DNA of 27,920 nt from positions 1 to 27,920 of the IMG/VR virus record IMGVR_UViG_3300022848_000047; one strand, given 5' to 3'. The stretch is from a virus. The position numbers and the translations under genes were made by a program. The notes below the pieces were generated by a model that was not told the DNA's origin, ran no database searches, and saw only the letters and a list, made by a program, of their open reading frames with translations. Positions 1-7,277 of this stretch are shown here, piece after piece (within the stretch, counting starts at the first letter, position 1; each line of letters starts with the position of its first letter).

Positions 1-1
1 C

Positions 2-178
2 ATGGAAGCGGGGAAATCCTGCGAAATGCGCATCGAAGACGCCCTTGCTTTGAAGACGTCAGGGAAGGCGAGAATCGTCCCTGGTGTTAAGGTTGAACGC
101 GCTGTCCTGAACGACGCGCCGGAGACCGCGGAAACGCCGATGAAGGCCGCGAAGAAAAAGCGGAATTCAGTCGTATAG
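2..178 (+). CDS. Small hypothetical protein, possibly 5'-truncated by the window edge
   Basis: An open frame runs from the window edge to TAG at 176-178 and would give 58 residues from the ATG at position 2. The ATG lies at the very edge, so this may be the C-terminal part of a longer protein. The tail is Lys/Arg-rich (KAAKKKRNSVV). Its place just before the head-tail connector fits the small accessory protein often found between the major capsid and connector genes. The stretch around LALKTSGKARIVPG loosely resembles the C-terminal half of such proteins. I do not recognise a family, and no function is assigned. Confidence 0.5.
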   Translation: MEAGKSCEMRIEDALALKTSGKARIVPGVKVERAVLNDAPETAETPMKAAKKKRNSVV

Positions 179-188
179 AAAAAATTAA

Positions 189-212
189 GGAGCGGGGCTT
201 AGGTCCCGCTCC
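189..212. terminator. Perfect 8-bp stem-loop between the capsid-side gene and the connector gene
   Basis: GGAGCGGG (189-196) is exactly complementary to CCCGCTCC (205-212), with an 8-nt loop. There is no U-run after it on the plus strand. On the minus strand the stem is followed by a T-rich stretch (complement of 180-187). In this position it could be an attenuator, a processing site or an mRNA 3'-end stabiliser between abundant capsid-side transcripts and less abundant connector transcripts. The stem is seen directly; the role is inferred. Confidence 0.6.
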
Positions 213-227
213 ATCCGACTTTAAAAA

Positions 228-818
228 ATGAACGTCAATTACAAGATATCCACGGCGCCGACAGCCGAACCGATCACGCTCGCTCAGGCAAAATCGCAAT
301 GCTTGGTTGAGTCCGAATATACGGAGGATGACGATTTTTTGAAAACCGCGATCATCGCGGCTCGCGAGTATTTCGAGCGAGTCACTGGGAAGTTGCTTAT
401 GCCGCAAACGGTAAAACTTGCTCTTTCCCGATTCCCGCGTGGTAGGAAAATAGACCTCGGACTTTTCCCGATTGAGTCGATTACGTCGATAAAATACCGG
501 GATTCCGATAATGCGGAAGTGGTTTTGAGTGCTGCACTCTACTCTTTTGTAGATTTTATTACGCCGCCGATTATCGAATTGGACAGCGCCGAATCTTGGC
601 CGGTTACTTACATTCGGCTCGATGCGGTTATCATTGAGATGGTCGCAGGTTATACAACCGCATCGCTTGTCCCTCAATCCTCCAAGAACGCGATTTTGAT
701 GCTTGTAGCGAGCTTGTACGCGAATCGGGAAACCGTAACGGAAAACGGAAAAGCGTCCGTGATGGACAAAACCTATTCTAATTTATTCACATCGGAAAAA
801 ACACTCGGGCGATGGTAG
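228..818 (+). CDS. Head-tail connector protein (gp6 / phiE125 gp8-like)
   Basis: This 196-residue protein resembles the gp6-like connector family (phiE125 gp8 type), which forms a ring below the portal and joins the head to the tail. Typical features are ITLAQAK near residue 20, a following acidic DDDFLKTAIIAAREYFERVTGK helix pair, and a C-terminal helical segment (NAILMLVASLYANRE). The length fits the family. The start sits behind an A-rich leader with no Shine-Dalgarno sequence. It overlaps the next gene by 7 bp (ATGGTAG), so the two are probably translationally coupled. The family call rests on sequence pattern only. Confidence 0.85.
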   Translation: MNVNYKISTAPTAEPITLAQAKSQCLVESEYTEDDDFLKTAIIAAREYFERVTGKLLMPQTVKLALSRFPRGRKIDLGLFPIESITSIKYRDSDNAEVVLSAALYSFVDFITPPIIELDSAESWPVTYIRLDAVIIEMVAGYTTASLVPQSSKNAILMLVASLYANRETVTENGKASVMDKTYSNLFTSEKTLGRW

Positions 819-1144
819 CAGCTGGTAAATTAACTCATTCGATAACGTTCCAGAAAAAGGGGACGACGCTCGATTCGCTCGGAGAACCGAATCACGAAAC
901 GTTTACCGATTTTCTAAACGTTCGCGCTGGGATATTGGCCCAAACTCCACAGGAGCGATTTATGAGCGGATCGGATCAAGCATTTCGCAAAACAAAGTTC
1001 AAGATTCGTTATCGTTCGGATATCCACGAAGACATGGGGATAACTTTCGAGGGTTGGAGGTATGAAATCGAGGGAATCGAACCAGCAGGGCGACGAAATC
1101 GCGAAACGATGATCGTCATGGCAAACAGGGTACAAAAGTTATGA
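812..1144 (+). CDS. Head closure / head-tail joining protein (SPP1 gp16-like)
   Basis: This 110-residue protein starts with MVAAGKLTHSITFQKK, the usual opening of phage head-tail joining proteins, which bind under the connector ring and close the DNA channel until the tail docks. Further family features are an ERFMSG segment at about residue 49, a FKIRYRSDI strand near residue 69, and a closing WRYEIEGIEP...R.R region. It overlaps the connector upstream by 7 bp and the next gene by 4 bp (ATGA). This is a compact, unbroken copy with no oddities. Confidence 0.85.
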   Translation: MVAAGKLTHSITFQKKGTTLDSLGEPNHETFTDFLNVRAGILAQTPQERFMSGSDQAFRKTKFKIRYRSDIHEDMGITFEGWRYEIEGIEPAGRRNRETMIVMANRVQKL

Positions 1145-1509
1145 ACACGATTACTAGAGAGACCTGGAATCGAGGCGATACGATCGCAATCCTGATTGAC
1201 GAAATTACTGATGTAAACGGCGATCTGGTCACGAGTTTTGCCTCATGGGAATTTCATGCATCTCTCAAAGCTGCGAATGATGATGCTGACGCCTCGGCGA
1301 TTGCGACTCTCGACACGGCTGCATTTACTCAGGACGCGGCAAACAGCAAAGTGATTGGATATTTGGAAACCGAATCGCTCTCTCTCGACTTGGAAACTGA
1401 CTACTATTTTGACGCTCAAACAGTAGATGCAAACGGATACGTCACCACAGCGATCGAGCGAATTCTCGTTTTCAAACGAGATACAACTCAGAGAATCACA
1501 GATCTTTAA
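1141..1509 (+). CDS. Hypothetical tail/appendage protein, beta-rich (BppU-N-like)
   Basis: This 122-residue acidic protein starts in an ATGA overlap with the head-closure gene. Alternating hydrophobic strands, an early RGDTIAILIDEITD stretch and a central SWEFHASLKAANDDADA segment resemble small immunoglobulin-like or baseplate-upper-protein N-terminal domains that anchor receptor-binding proteins. No enzymatic motif, signal peptide or membrane segment is visible. It opens the fibre block that separates head-closure from tail-completion genes, so an adsorption-apparatus role is inferred. The domain comparison is weak. Confidence 0.55.
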   Translation: MNTITRETWNRGDTIAILIDEITDVNGDLVTSFASWEFHASLKAANDDADASAIATLDTAAFTQDAANSKVIGYLETESLSLDLETDYYFDAQTVDANGYVTTAIERILVFKRDTTQRITDL

Positions 1510-1520
1510 ACGGAAATAAA

Positions 1521-1727
1521 ATGAGCTTAAAAAGGGTATATTCGTTTGCTTCTTCGTTGGCCAAAGTGGTCAGCGCTAGCTCTTCGATGACTCTGGCGAG
1601 AGTTGTTGTCGTCATCACTTCTAAATCATGGGCAGCACACGAAACCGGAGGCGCTAGCGAGGCGACTTGGGCAGGTTTTGAAACAGGCGGCGCTAATCCT
1701 ACAACATGGGCGGGACTAGAAACTTAA
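1521..1727 (+). CDS. Short repeat protein with a WA-x2-ET 13-residue repeat
   Basis: This is a 68-residue protein of unknown family. The N-terminal half is Ser/Val-rich (VVSASSSMTLARVVVVITS). The C-terminal half has three tandem units of 13-residue period headed by Trp at residues 37, 50 and 63: WAAHETGGASEAT, WAGFETGGANPTT, then WAGLET. Its stop (TAA) is directly followed by the ATG of the large fibre gene with no gap. The start lies after an A-rich leader. Position and repeats suggest a small structural piece of the fibre apparatus, but this is inference. Confidence 0.6.
   Translation: MSLKRVYSFASSLAKVVSASSSMTLARVVVVITSKSWAAHETGGASEATWAGFETGGANPTTWAGLET
1629..1724 (+). repeat. Imperfect 39-bp (13-codon) tandem repeat
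   Basis: There are two full units and one partial unit in frame, each beginning TGGGC and carrying a GAAAC (Glu-Thr) four codons on. Encoded units start at Trp37, Trp50 and Trp63 of the short protein. The period is a multiple of three, so this is a protein-level repeat. Confidence 0.75.
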
Positions 1728-3656
1728 ATGAGTACAATCACGACAATTCAAGGCACCGATAAGATCGGAGATAGCCGGACGGTTTTAAACACGAACCTGT
1801 CCAATCTGAACACGGACAAGCTCGAAGCTGCCGACATTGATACGCAGGCTAAGATCAATGCAATTCGGACTAATTTGATCGATTTAAACGTAACAGCCGG
1901 ATCATCGGGAGCTCGATACGCGATTACCAAACAGTTTACAGAGGTAAAGACAGTGACAGCTAGCGATTTCTATCTTTCGCTTCCAGCGGCGAGCTCCGTA
2001 AATGTTGGCGATCAGTACACTATATTAAATCAATCAACATCAGATTCTCCGTGTGCGGCATTAGCCGACGGGTCGGATACAATAGGCGATAACACATACG
2101 CACACGAAACAATATACAAAGGGGAAAGCCTTACATTTACGGCGCTCAGCTCTACTCATTGGGGAGTAGATCACCATATCTCATTGGTTGAAGCATTTAC
2201 CGCTCTCGGAACTACTTACGCGACTGGATTTCAGCCAACCGACCCAACAAGAACGACATTCATAGCAAGCACAGTTACCGCATCCGATTACGTTTTCTCG
2301 TTGACGCCTGGTGAGTTTCCGCGTCCAGGCCGAGTGCAGCTTATACACAATATAGATGCGTCAGACGCCTTGACCGTCATGCCCGAACTCGATGAAGACA
2401 TCGGCTTTGGAACGGGTATTGGGTTTACCATATCCGCCGGAGAGTGGGCATATGTTTACGTTGGATGGAATAATAATTATTACGTTTTAGAGCGATCTGA
2501 ACTAGCCCTGACGACTGCCGAACGGAGCAAACTTTCAGGAATTGAGACCGGCTCGACGGCGGATCAGACAGATGCGGAAATAAAGACAGCGTATGAGAAC
2601 AACGCCGACACGAACGCCGTAACCGATGCGGAGAAAACGGTAATCGGGAACACGTCTGGCACCAATACGGGCGACGAAGTGGCATCATCTGCAACGGTCG
2701 CGGGTGTGGTAGAACTCGCAACGCTTGTCGAAGTAGACGCGGGAACGGACACCGTGCGAGCAGTTACTCCAGCGGGATTGGCAACCATCCAGACGGACGT
2801 TGATGCCAACACAGCGAAAGTCACTTACCCAAGCGGTGACTCGACCAAACTATCGGGAATCGAGGCGTTGGCCGACGTAACGGACGCAACAAACGTCACA
2901 GCGGCAGGCGCTCTTATGGACTCGGAGGTTACAAATCTTGCCGCCGTCAAAGCCTTTGCGACCACGGATTACGCCACCGCAGCCCAAGGCACGACCGCAG
3001 ACAGTGCGTCACAAGCGACGGGAGTCGAAAACAACGCAGATGTAACCGACACGGCCAACGTAACGAGCGCGGGCGCTCTCATGGACTCGGAGCTAGCATC
3101 CATTGCATCAGTCAAGGCGATGGATCAAGGCGTTGCGGTTGCCGATGCTCCGACATTCGACGGCGTGTTTATGAGCGAAAAGGCGGCGGCTGATGCTGAC
3201 GTTGCTGGTGATGGGCAGTTTTGGACCAAAAACACGGTGGCGAATCGCCCAATGTTTACAGATGACGCTGGAACCGATTACGAGCTACTCCGACTCGACG
3301 GCGGTATCGCGGCGAGTGACGAGACTACGGCTCTTACAGCATCGACTTCAGTCGCCAAAGCCTCATTCCACGCGCAGCGAGCGGGATTGATCGAAGAGGT
3401 ACTGGTCGGACTTACCGCAGCTCCAACAGGGAGCATTTTTACCGGAGACGTCCACCTGAACGGCACAACAATATTTTCGACCAAACCGACTATCGACGCC
3501 ACGGAAAAAACGTCGGTAACGGCGGCAACAGCGGCAGTCCTCACAACCTCGCCGACTGTAGTCGCAAAGGGCGATCTCATAGAGCTTTTTGCCGATGGGG
3601 TCGGCTCAACAATTACAGGGGCCGGACTCAAGTTTTACTTCAACTATATAAAATAA
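1728..3656 (+). CDS. Tail fibre / appendage protein with internal repeats
   Basis: This 642-residue Ala/Thr/Asp-rich protein has fibre composition. Its N-terminus (IQGTDKIGDSRTVLNTNLS, NLNTDKLE) is a pattern seen at the start of many phage fibre and appendage proteins and probably serves as the virion anchor. The middle carries repeated KLSGIE, NNAD and TNVTAAGALMDSE-type segments typical of fibre shafts. The C-terminal part (about 525-642) is a beta-rich distal domain. Two 51-bp direct repeats encode the ALMDSE units. It follows the repeat peptide with zero spacing. No depolymerase motif is apparent. A role in host attachment is inferred from composition and context. Confidence 0.75.
   Translation: MSTITTIQGTDKIGDSRTVLNTNLSNLNTDKLEAADIDTQAKINAIRTNLIDLNVTAGSSGARYAITKQFTEVKTVTASDFYLSLPAASSVNVGDQYTILNQSTSDSPCAALADGSDTIGDNTYAHETIYKGESLTFTALSSTHWGVDHHISLVEAFTALGTTYATGFQPTDPTRTTFIASTVTASDYVFSLTPGEFPRPGRVQLIHNIDASDALTVMPELDEDIGFGTGIGFTISAGEWAYVYVGWNNNYYVLERSELALTTAERSKLSGIETGSTADQTDAEIKTAYENNADTNAVTDAEKTVIGNTSGTNTGDEVASSATVAGVVELATLVEVDAGTDTVRAVTPAGLATIQTDVDANTAKVTYPSGDSTKLSGIEALADVTDATNVTAAGALMDSEVTNLAAVKAFATTDYATAAQGTTADSASQATGVENNADVTDTANVTSAGALMDSELASIASVKAMDQGVAVADAPTFDGVFMSEKAAADADVAGDGQFWTKNTVANRPMFTDDAGTDYELLRLDGGIAASDETTALTASTSVAKASFHAQRAGLIEEVLVGLTAAPTGSIFTGDVHLNGTTIFSTKPTIDATEKTSVTAATAAVLTTSPTVVAKGDLIELFADGVGSTITGAGLKFYFNYIK
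2877..3092 (+). repeat. Pair of 51-bp direct repeats in the fibre shaft
   Basis: Copies at 2877-2927 and 3042-3092 begin GTAAC and end with ATGGACTCGGAG, and encode (V)TDxxNVTxAGALMDSE. They lie 165 bp apart (55 codons), so they are in frame. By eye about four-fifths of bases match. They are a substrate for shaft shortening or lengthening by recombination. Confidence 0.7.
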
Positions 3657-3662
3657 AAAATC

Positions 3663-4229
3663 ATGATAGATTATCCAGTAGATACAGAATCAACAAAAGG
3701 GCGGTGGATGCTCTATGACACGACCACGGAAGCCGAACCCGTTAGGATGAGCGGAACAGGCAATTGGCCCGTTGGCGACGGTGGCCCGATCCAAGGACTC
3801 GCCGAAAACCTCGTTCCGTTGCTCAAGGTGACAGACGATCAGCCTTTGGTTGATGACGCAATGGCCCGACTCGTAGGCACTCCGGCAATCGACGTTTCGG
3901 CAAACGAGATCCGCACTACTTGGGCGATCGTCTCTCGATCATTGCAGGAAAAACAGGATGTTGTCGCCAATCTTGAATACGAAGAGGCGAACAAGCATTT
4001 CGACATCCAAAGAGAGGCGCTCGAAACCCGTATTGTGGTGGCGGCTTTACTTCGGACGGTCAAAAACCTGAACGTGCCTGGAGCCTTGCAGACATTTGCA
4101 GACAACTATTTAGCCAAGGCTACTAAGATCTACAAAAACCGTCAGAAAATCCAAGCGGTCTTGGATCAAGTCGAAGCTGGCGAAAACGTTGACCTCGATG
4201 CGCTCGTATTCGAGCCGACCGATGACTAA
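3663..4229 (+). CDS. Hypothetical fibre-associated protein (possible fibre chaperone)
   Basis: This 188-residue protein has an N-terminal segment rich in Trp/Gly (GRWMLYDT, GNWPVGDGGPI) and a C-terminal half that is strongly helical and charged (QEKQDVVANLEYEEANKHFDI, then a KIYKNRQKIQAVLDQVEAGE helix). That arrangement resembles small proteins encoded beside tail fibres that help fold or tip them, but I do not recognise a named family. It begins 6 bp after the fibre stop and overlaps the next gene by 8 bp. The function is inferred from context only. Confidence 0.6.
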   Translation: MIDYPVDTESTKGRWMLYDTTTEAEPVRMSGTGNWPVGDGGPIQGLAENLVPLLKVTDDQPLVDDAMARLVGTPAIDVSANEIRTTWAIVSRSLQEKQDVVANLEYEEANKHFDIQREALETRIVVAALLRTVKNLNVPGALQTFADNYLAKATKIYKNRQKIQAVLDQVEAGENVDLDALVFEPTDD

Positions 4230-5130
4230 TAACCTACACAGCGATCCAAGCGTGATTATAAATCCATACAGATTTGCGGCAGCGGGTGGCGGCTCACCGA
4301 TATTAGATGATATTTCGGGATCTGCTGACTTTGCATTTTCGGTGAGTCGATATTTGGCTACGGCGTTTATCGGATCTTCGGTTGTGAAACTGCGAGAGGA
4401 TGCAACTGATACGACTATACAGTTTAAGCTAGATGGCGGCTCGTTAGTCACAAATGACGCAAACGAATACAGCGTTGCTACGTGGCTATCTAATAACTCG
4501 GCTTCTGCCGCATATGTGGAAAGGTGGTACGATCAATCAGGCAACGCTCGCGATGTTCAGCAAACCATACTTGCCGATCAACCGATTTTTGTTGCCAGTT
4601 GGTCAAACGGGCATCCTTCAATAAAAGGTGTGCTAACCGTCAGTAACGATGCCAGGTTAATTACTGTTTCGTCTTTTACGGCTTCAAAGACGGCTGGGAT
4701 AAGCGCCTATATCGTGGCGGAATTTGATGGGTCAAACAGTGGGGGACTATTCGGCGATCCTAACTCTACTACTTTGGGGTTTAAGCAGGAAGGGTTAAAG
4801 GCTGAATACTTTGCTGACACTGGATCTGCTGTATCCACGACAAGCGATTTATCCGCAGTGCCTCACAGCATTTCGTTCGAAAGTGCCGCAGGATCTGGTT
4901 CGCAAACTGCAACCATTCGTGTGGACGGCGTCCAAGACGCAAGCGCATCGCTAAGTAGCGACGCACGTTCGGGGACTTGGGTGATGTTTCACAGAAGGGC
5001 AGGAGGCTCAAACACTTCGGGTCGGTGGAACGGCTGGATGGGGGAAATGATCTTTTCAAATTCTTCATTTAGCACAACCGACAGGGACCTAATCGAAGCA
5101 TCTCAAAAGCTACAGTTTAATCTTCCGTAA
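4222..5130 (+). CDS. Tail protein with arabinofuranosidase/lectin-like (LamG-type) fold
   Basis: A 302-residue protein starts at ATG 4222, which overlaps the previous stop by 8 bp; earlier TTG 4189 and ATG 4198 are possible but lie deeper in the upstream gene. After a Gly-rich start, residues about 30-110 read AFSVSRYL...WYDQSGNARD.QQ. This matches the N-terminal pattern of the alpha-L-arabinofuranosidase B catalytic-type (concanavalin-like) domain, in which a WYDQSGN signature follows a Leu-Arg strand. The rest is beta-sandwich-like with ATIRVDGVQDA and a closing GEMIFSNSSF, as in LamG/laminin G folds. It probably binds or trims a host surface glycan. Catalytic acidic residues cannot be assigned by eye. 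Confidence 0.65.
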   Translation: MTNNLHSDPSVIINPYRFAAAGGGSPILDDISGSADFAFSVSRYLATAFIGSSVVKLREDATDTTIQFKLDGGSLVTNDANEYSVATWLSNNSASAAYVERWYDQSGNARDVQQTILADQPIFVASWSNGHPSIKGVLTVSNDARLITVSSFTASKTAGISAYIVAEFDGSNSGGLFGDPNSTTLGFKQEGLKAEYFADTGSAVSTTSDLSAVPHSISFESAAGSGSQTATIRVDGVQDASASLSSDARSGTWVMFHRRAGGSNTSGRWNGWMGEMIFSNSSFSTTDRDLIEASQKLQFNLP

Positions 5131-5534
5131 TGAAACACCTAGTAACAATCGCGGCGGTACTCTTCGCCCTTACTGTAAACGCGGCAACGCTCACGCTGAC
5201 ATGGTCGGATAATAGTACTAATGAGGACGCATTTCAAATCGAGCGTTCAATCGGCGACGACCAGAGCTTTGCCTTGCTCGCAACGGTCCCGCTCGACGTG
5301 ACGACCTACACGGACGCCGAAGCCATCGCGGGATTTCCCAACTTTTACCGCGTGAGAGCGATTAACGAGTATGGAGAATCGGGATACACGAACACCTCAT
5401 CCGCGACTCCCGTTGACGACTCGCTCAGAGACAGTCCAAACAGCCTCATCATCGAGATCCAGACAAAACCCAAAACGCGCACAATCACTATCGACCAGGA
5501 CGGCAACGTCACGGTGGAGGAAATCAGCCAATGA
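5130..5534 (+). CDS. Exported fibronectin type III domain protein
   Basis: This 134-residue protein starts in a TAATG overlap. Residues 1-18 form a signal peptide (K at 3, hydrophobic IAAVLFALTV core, probable cleavage after NA-A). Residues about 20-93 are one FN3 domain: LTLTWSDNSTNEDAFQIERS, a central ATVPLDVTTYTD strand, and FYRVRAINEYGESGYTN at the C-terminal end. A short Thr/Ile-rich tail follows. A signal peptide is unusual for a tail component, so it may act in the envelope or on the host surface rather than in the virion. It overlaps the lipoprotein gene downstream by 4 bp. Confidence 0.7.
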   Translation: MKHLVTIAAVLFALTVNAATLTLTWSDNSTNEDAFQIERSIGDDQSFALLATVPLDVTTYTDAEAIAGFPNFYRVRAINEYGESGYTNTSSATPVDDSLRDSPNSLIIEIQTKPKTRTITIDQDGNVTVEEISQ

Positions 5535-5710
5535 AAAAGATAATCCTAGCAATATCTCTCGCAGCCCTGCTATCGGGATGTGCGACTACTAAAGTCGATT
5601 CGCTTTCAGTAGCCAATCGCTCAGTAAAATTTTCAATCCTGAATGTGATCGTATTCGAGAAAACAACCGAGGGCCTTGAGGTCGGTGGGGCGGAGATCAT
5701 CGAAGAATGA
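5531..5710 (+). CDS. Small lipoprotein (candidate outer-membrane spanin or surface moron)
   Basis: This 59-residue protein has a clear type II signal: MKKIILAISLAALLSGC gives a basic start, a hydrophobic core and the lipobox LSGC with the lipidated Cys at position 17, followed by ATT. The mature part is only about 42 residues and acidic at its end (EVGGAEIIEE). It overlaps the FN3 gene and the DUF1353 gene, each by 4 bp (ATGA). Small phage lipoproteins near a holin are often o-spanins, but this one is not proline-rich and no partner i-spanin is evident. A superinfection-exclusion or other envelope role is equally open. Confidence 0.7.
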   Translation: MKKIILAISLAALLSGCATTKVDSLSVANRSVKFSILNVIVFEKTTEGLEVGGAEIIEE

Positions 5711-6063
5711 AACGATTCCCGCTAGAATTGTTCGTCAAGCTTCGGTCGGTAAATTACCAAGACAAGCCTTGCGAGCTGACCGAGGATTTCGAGTACATAT
5801 CGAATGCGGGCGAAACTATTCGCGCATTGAAAGGCTACCGTTCGGACTTTGCATCGATCCCTCGCTTTTTCTGGCGCATCTTCCCACCGATGGGTCGTTA
5901 CACCTACGCGGCAATAATCCATGACTGGTTATGCGATCAACAGGACAACGACTACAAGCACGCCGCCGGAATCTTTCTGGAGTGCATGGAGCACCTAAAC
6001 GTTCCCAAGATCAAACGGCTTTCCATGCATCGAGCTGTCCTCTGGTTTGGTCCTAAATTTTAA
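5707..6063 (+). CDS. DUF1353 family protein
   Basis: This 118-residue protein carries the DUF1353 signature: GYRSDFASIPRFFWRIFPP at about residues 43-61, then YAAIIHDWLC near 67-76, and a downstream helix with AAGIFLECMEHLNVP. The invariant Asp of SDFASIP and the His-Asp pair of IIHDWL are present. The family occurs in many tailed phages, often near lysis or tail genes, and its reaction is not established to my knowledge; the conserved Asp/His residues would suit a metal-dependent hydrolase. Here it sits between a lipoprotein and a holin-like gene, so a part in wall degradation is a reasonable inference. Confidence 0.8.
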   Translation: MKRFPLELFVKLRSVNYQDKPCELTEDFEYISNAGETIRALKGYRSDFASIPRFFWRIFPPMGRYTYAAIIHDWLCDQQDNDYKHAAGIFLECMEHLNVPKIKRLSMHRAVLWFGPKF

Positions 6064-6071
6064 TCTGCTCT

Positions 6072-6356
6072 ATGTTACCGATAATTCCAAATTCTACCAT
6101 CGCAATCAACCAACTGAGCGCCTGGTCCTTTGCGGCTGCTGCGCCGACCGTTATCTTGTCAGATGAGATATTCAACGTTTTCGATCGCTACGGGGCGGGT
6201 GGGCTGTTCGTCGTTGCCGCGTATTTCTTTTATAAACGATCTGAAAAGCTCAACGCTCTACGCGAGACAGAACACAAGGAACACATTATTGCATTGAAAG
6301 AGGAACTGATCCGAGAGCGGAAAATTGATAAGAAATTGGAAGGGGTAGACGAATAA
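6072..6356 (+). CDS. Single-pass membrane protein, holin-like (BhlA-type topology)
   Basis: This 94-residue protein has one clear membrane segment (GAGGLFVVAAYFFY at about residues 42-55) followed by KRSEK and a charged helix (ALRETEHKEHIIALKEELIRERK) likely to form a coiled coil. The positive-inside rule places the C-terminus in the cytoplasm. A weaker hydrophobic stretch lies at residues 16-31. A single membrane span plus cytosolic charged helix is the arrangement of BhlA-type holins. It follows the lipoprotein and DUF1353 genes and overlaps the next gene by one base (TAATG). Holin is the best guess; a membrane anchor of another kind cannot be excluded. Confidence 0.55.
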   Translation: MLPIIPNSTIAINQLSAWSFAAAAPTVILSDEIFNVFDRYGAGGLFVVAAYFFYKRSEKLNALRETEHKEHIIALKEELIRERKIDKKLEGVDE

Positions 6357-6850
6357 TGGCTCAAGCAGGTCTTACAGTTAAAGTTACGGGATTGACTGCG
6401 TCGATTAACGCAATGTCTAAGCTCGCAGACGGTCGAGCCGTCGATAGGCGGGTAAATGCGGCGATGAAAAAAGCGGCTGCGCCTATGCTTGAATTTGCGA
6501 AGAGCAAAGTTCCTGTGGACCAGGGAGATTTGAAGAGGTCGCTGATTATCAATTCGAAGAAATTGAAAAACGGGAATCGATCCGTTCGGGTGGGTCCTGA
6601 AGCCGCAGCGATCATAAGAACGTCAGGGAATAGCAGTTTCAATGTCGGTCGAGATGTGAAATGGCCTGCTCGATACGGTCATCTTGTCGAGTTTGGCCAC
6701 ACGGCCTTTGGTAAGTTTTGGGTCAGGCGTCAGCCATTTATGCGGCCGGCCGTCGCTCGTTTCGGTGGATCTGTTTTCGCTGAGACTTTCCGAACCGAAC
6801 TTGATAAATCATATCGGAGGCTGGCGAAAAAAATCAATAAATCAAAATAA
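6356..6850 (+). CDS. HK97 gp10-like tail completion protein
   Basis: This 164-residue basic protein matches the HK97 gp10 family of minor tail/tail completion proteins. Typical features are VTGL near the start, a central AKSKVPVDQGDLKRSL segment (residues about 50-65), an RVGPEA strand, and the closing YGHLVEFGHTA...QPFMRPAV motif. These proteins join the tail tube to the connector. It is joined to its neighbours by TAATG overlaps on both sides. In most siphoviruses it directly follows head closure; here about 5 kb of other genes intervenes. Confidence 0.88.
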   Translation: MAQAGLTVKVTGLTASINAMSKLADGRAVDRRVNAAMKKAAAPMLEFAKSKVPVDQGDLKRSLIINSKKLKNGNRSVRVGPEAAAIIRTSGNSSFNVGRDVKWPARYGHLVEFGHTAFGKFWVRRQPFMRPAVARFGGSVFAETFRTELDKSYRRLAKKINKSK

Positions 6851-7239
6851 TGCTTTCCGATCTTAGAACATATATTTTAGCGGATACGACAATCAGCGGA
6901 TTGATTGGAGCTCGATTCCATTACGAGCGGGTTCCGCAAAATTCCGCATTCCCGAATTGCCAATACTCGATCATAGACGAGCGAGTGACCAATACTCACG
7001 GAGCGGATACATCTAGGCTGAGCGAAGATATTATCCAGATCGACGTTTATGCCAAAACCGGATCTGAGAGCCTGGATGTAAAGGACGCGATCAAGGACCG
7101 ACTAGACAGCAAGGCATTTACAGAGGGATCGACCAGGTTCGGCTTCGTCCAATGGGATTCCAACTTTTCCGGATACGAGCCAGACGTAGAGATTTTCACT
7201 CAAACAATCACGCTTAAAATCCGCTGGTCGGCGGTATAA
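6850..7239 (+). CDS. DUF3168 tail completion / tail terminator protein
   Basis: This 129-residue protein starts LSDLRTYILADTTISGLIGARFHYERVPQ, the DUF3168 opening, and contains the family's central QIDVYAKTGSESLDVKDAIKDRL segment and a C-terminal TITLKIRWSAV strand. DUF3168 proteins cap the tail tube and attach it to the head. The start overlaps the gp10-like stop by one base. A 38-bp A/T-rich gap follows before the tail tube gene, the first real intergenic leader since the fibre block. Confidence 0.85.
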   Translation: MLSDLRTYILADTTISGLIGARFHYERVPQNSAFPNCQYSIIDERVTNTHGADTSRLSEDIIQIDVYAKTGSESLDVKDAIKDRLDSKAFTEGSTRFGFVQWDSNFSGYEPDVEIFTQTITLKIRWSAV

Positions 7240-7277
7240 GCTTTCTCAAGATCAACAATAATTAAAAAATAAATACA

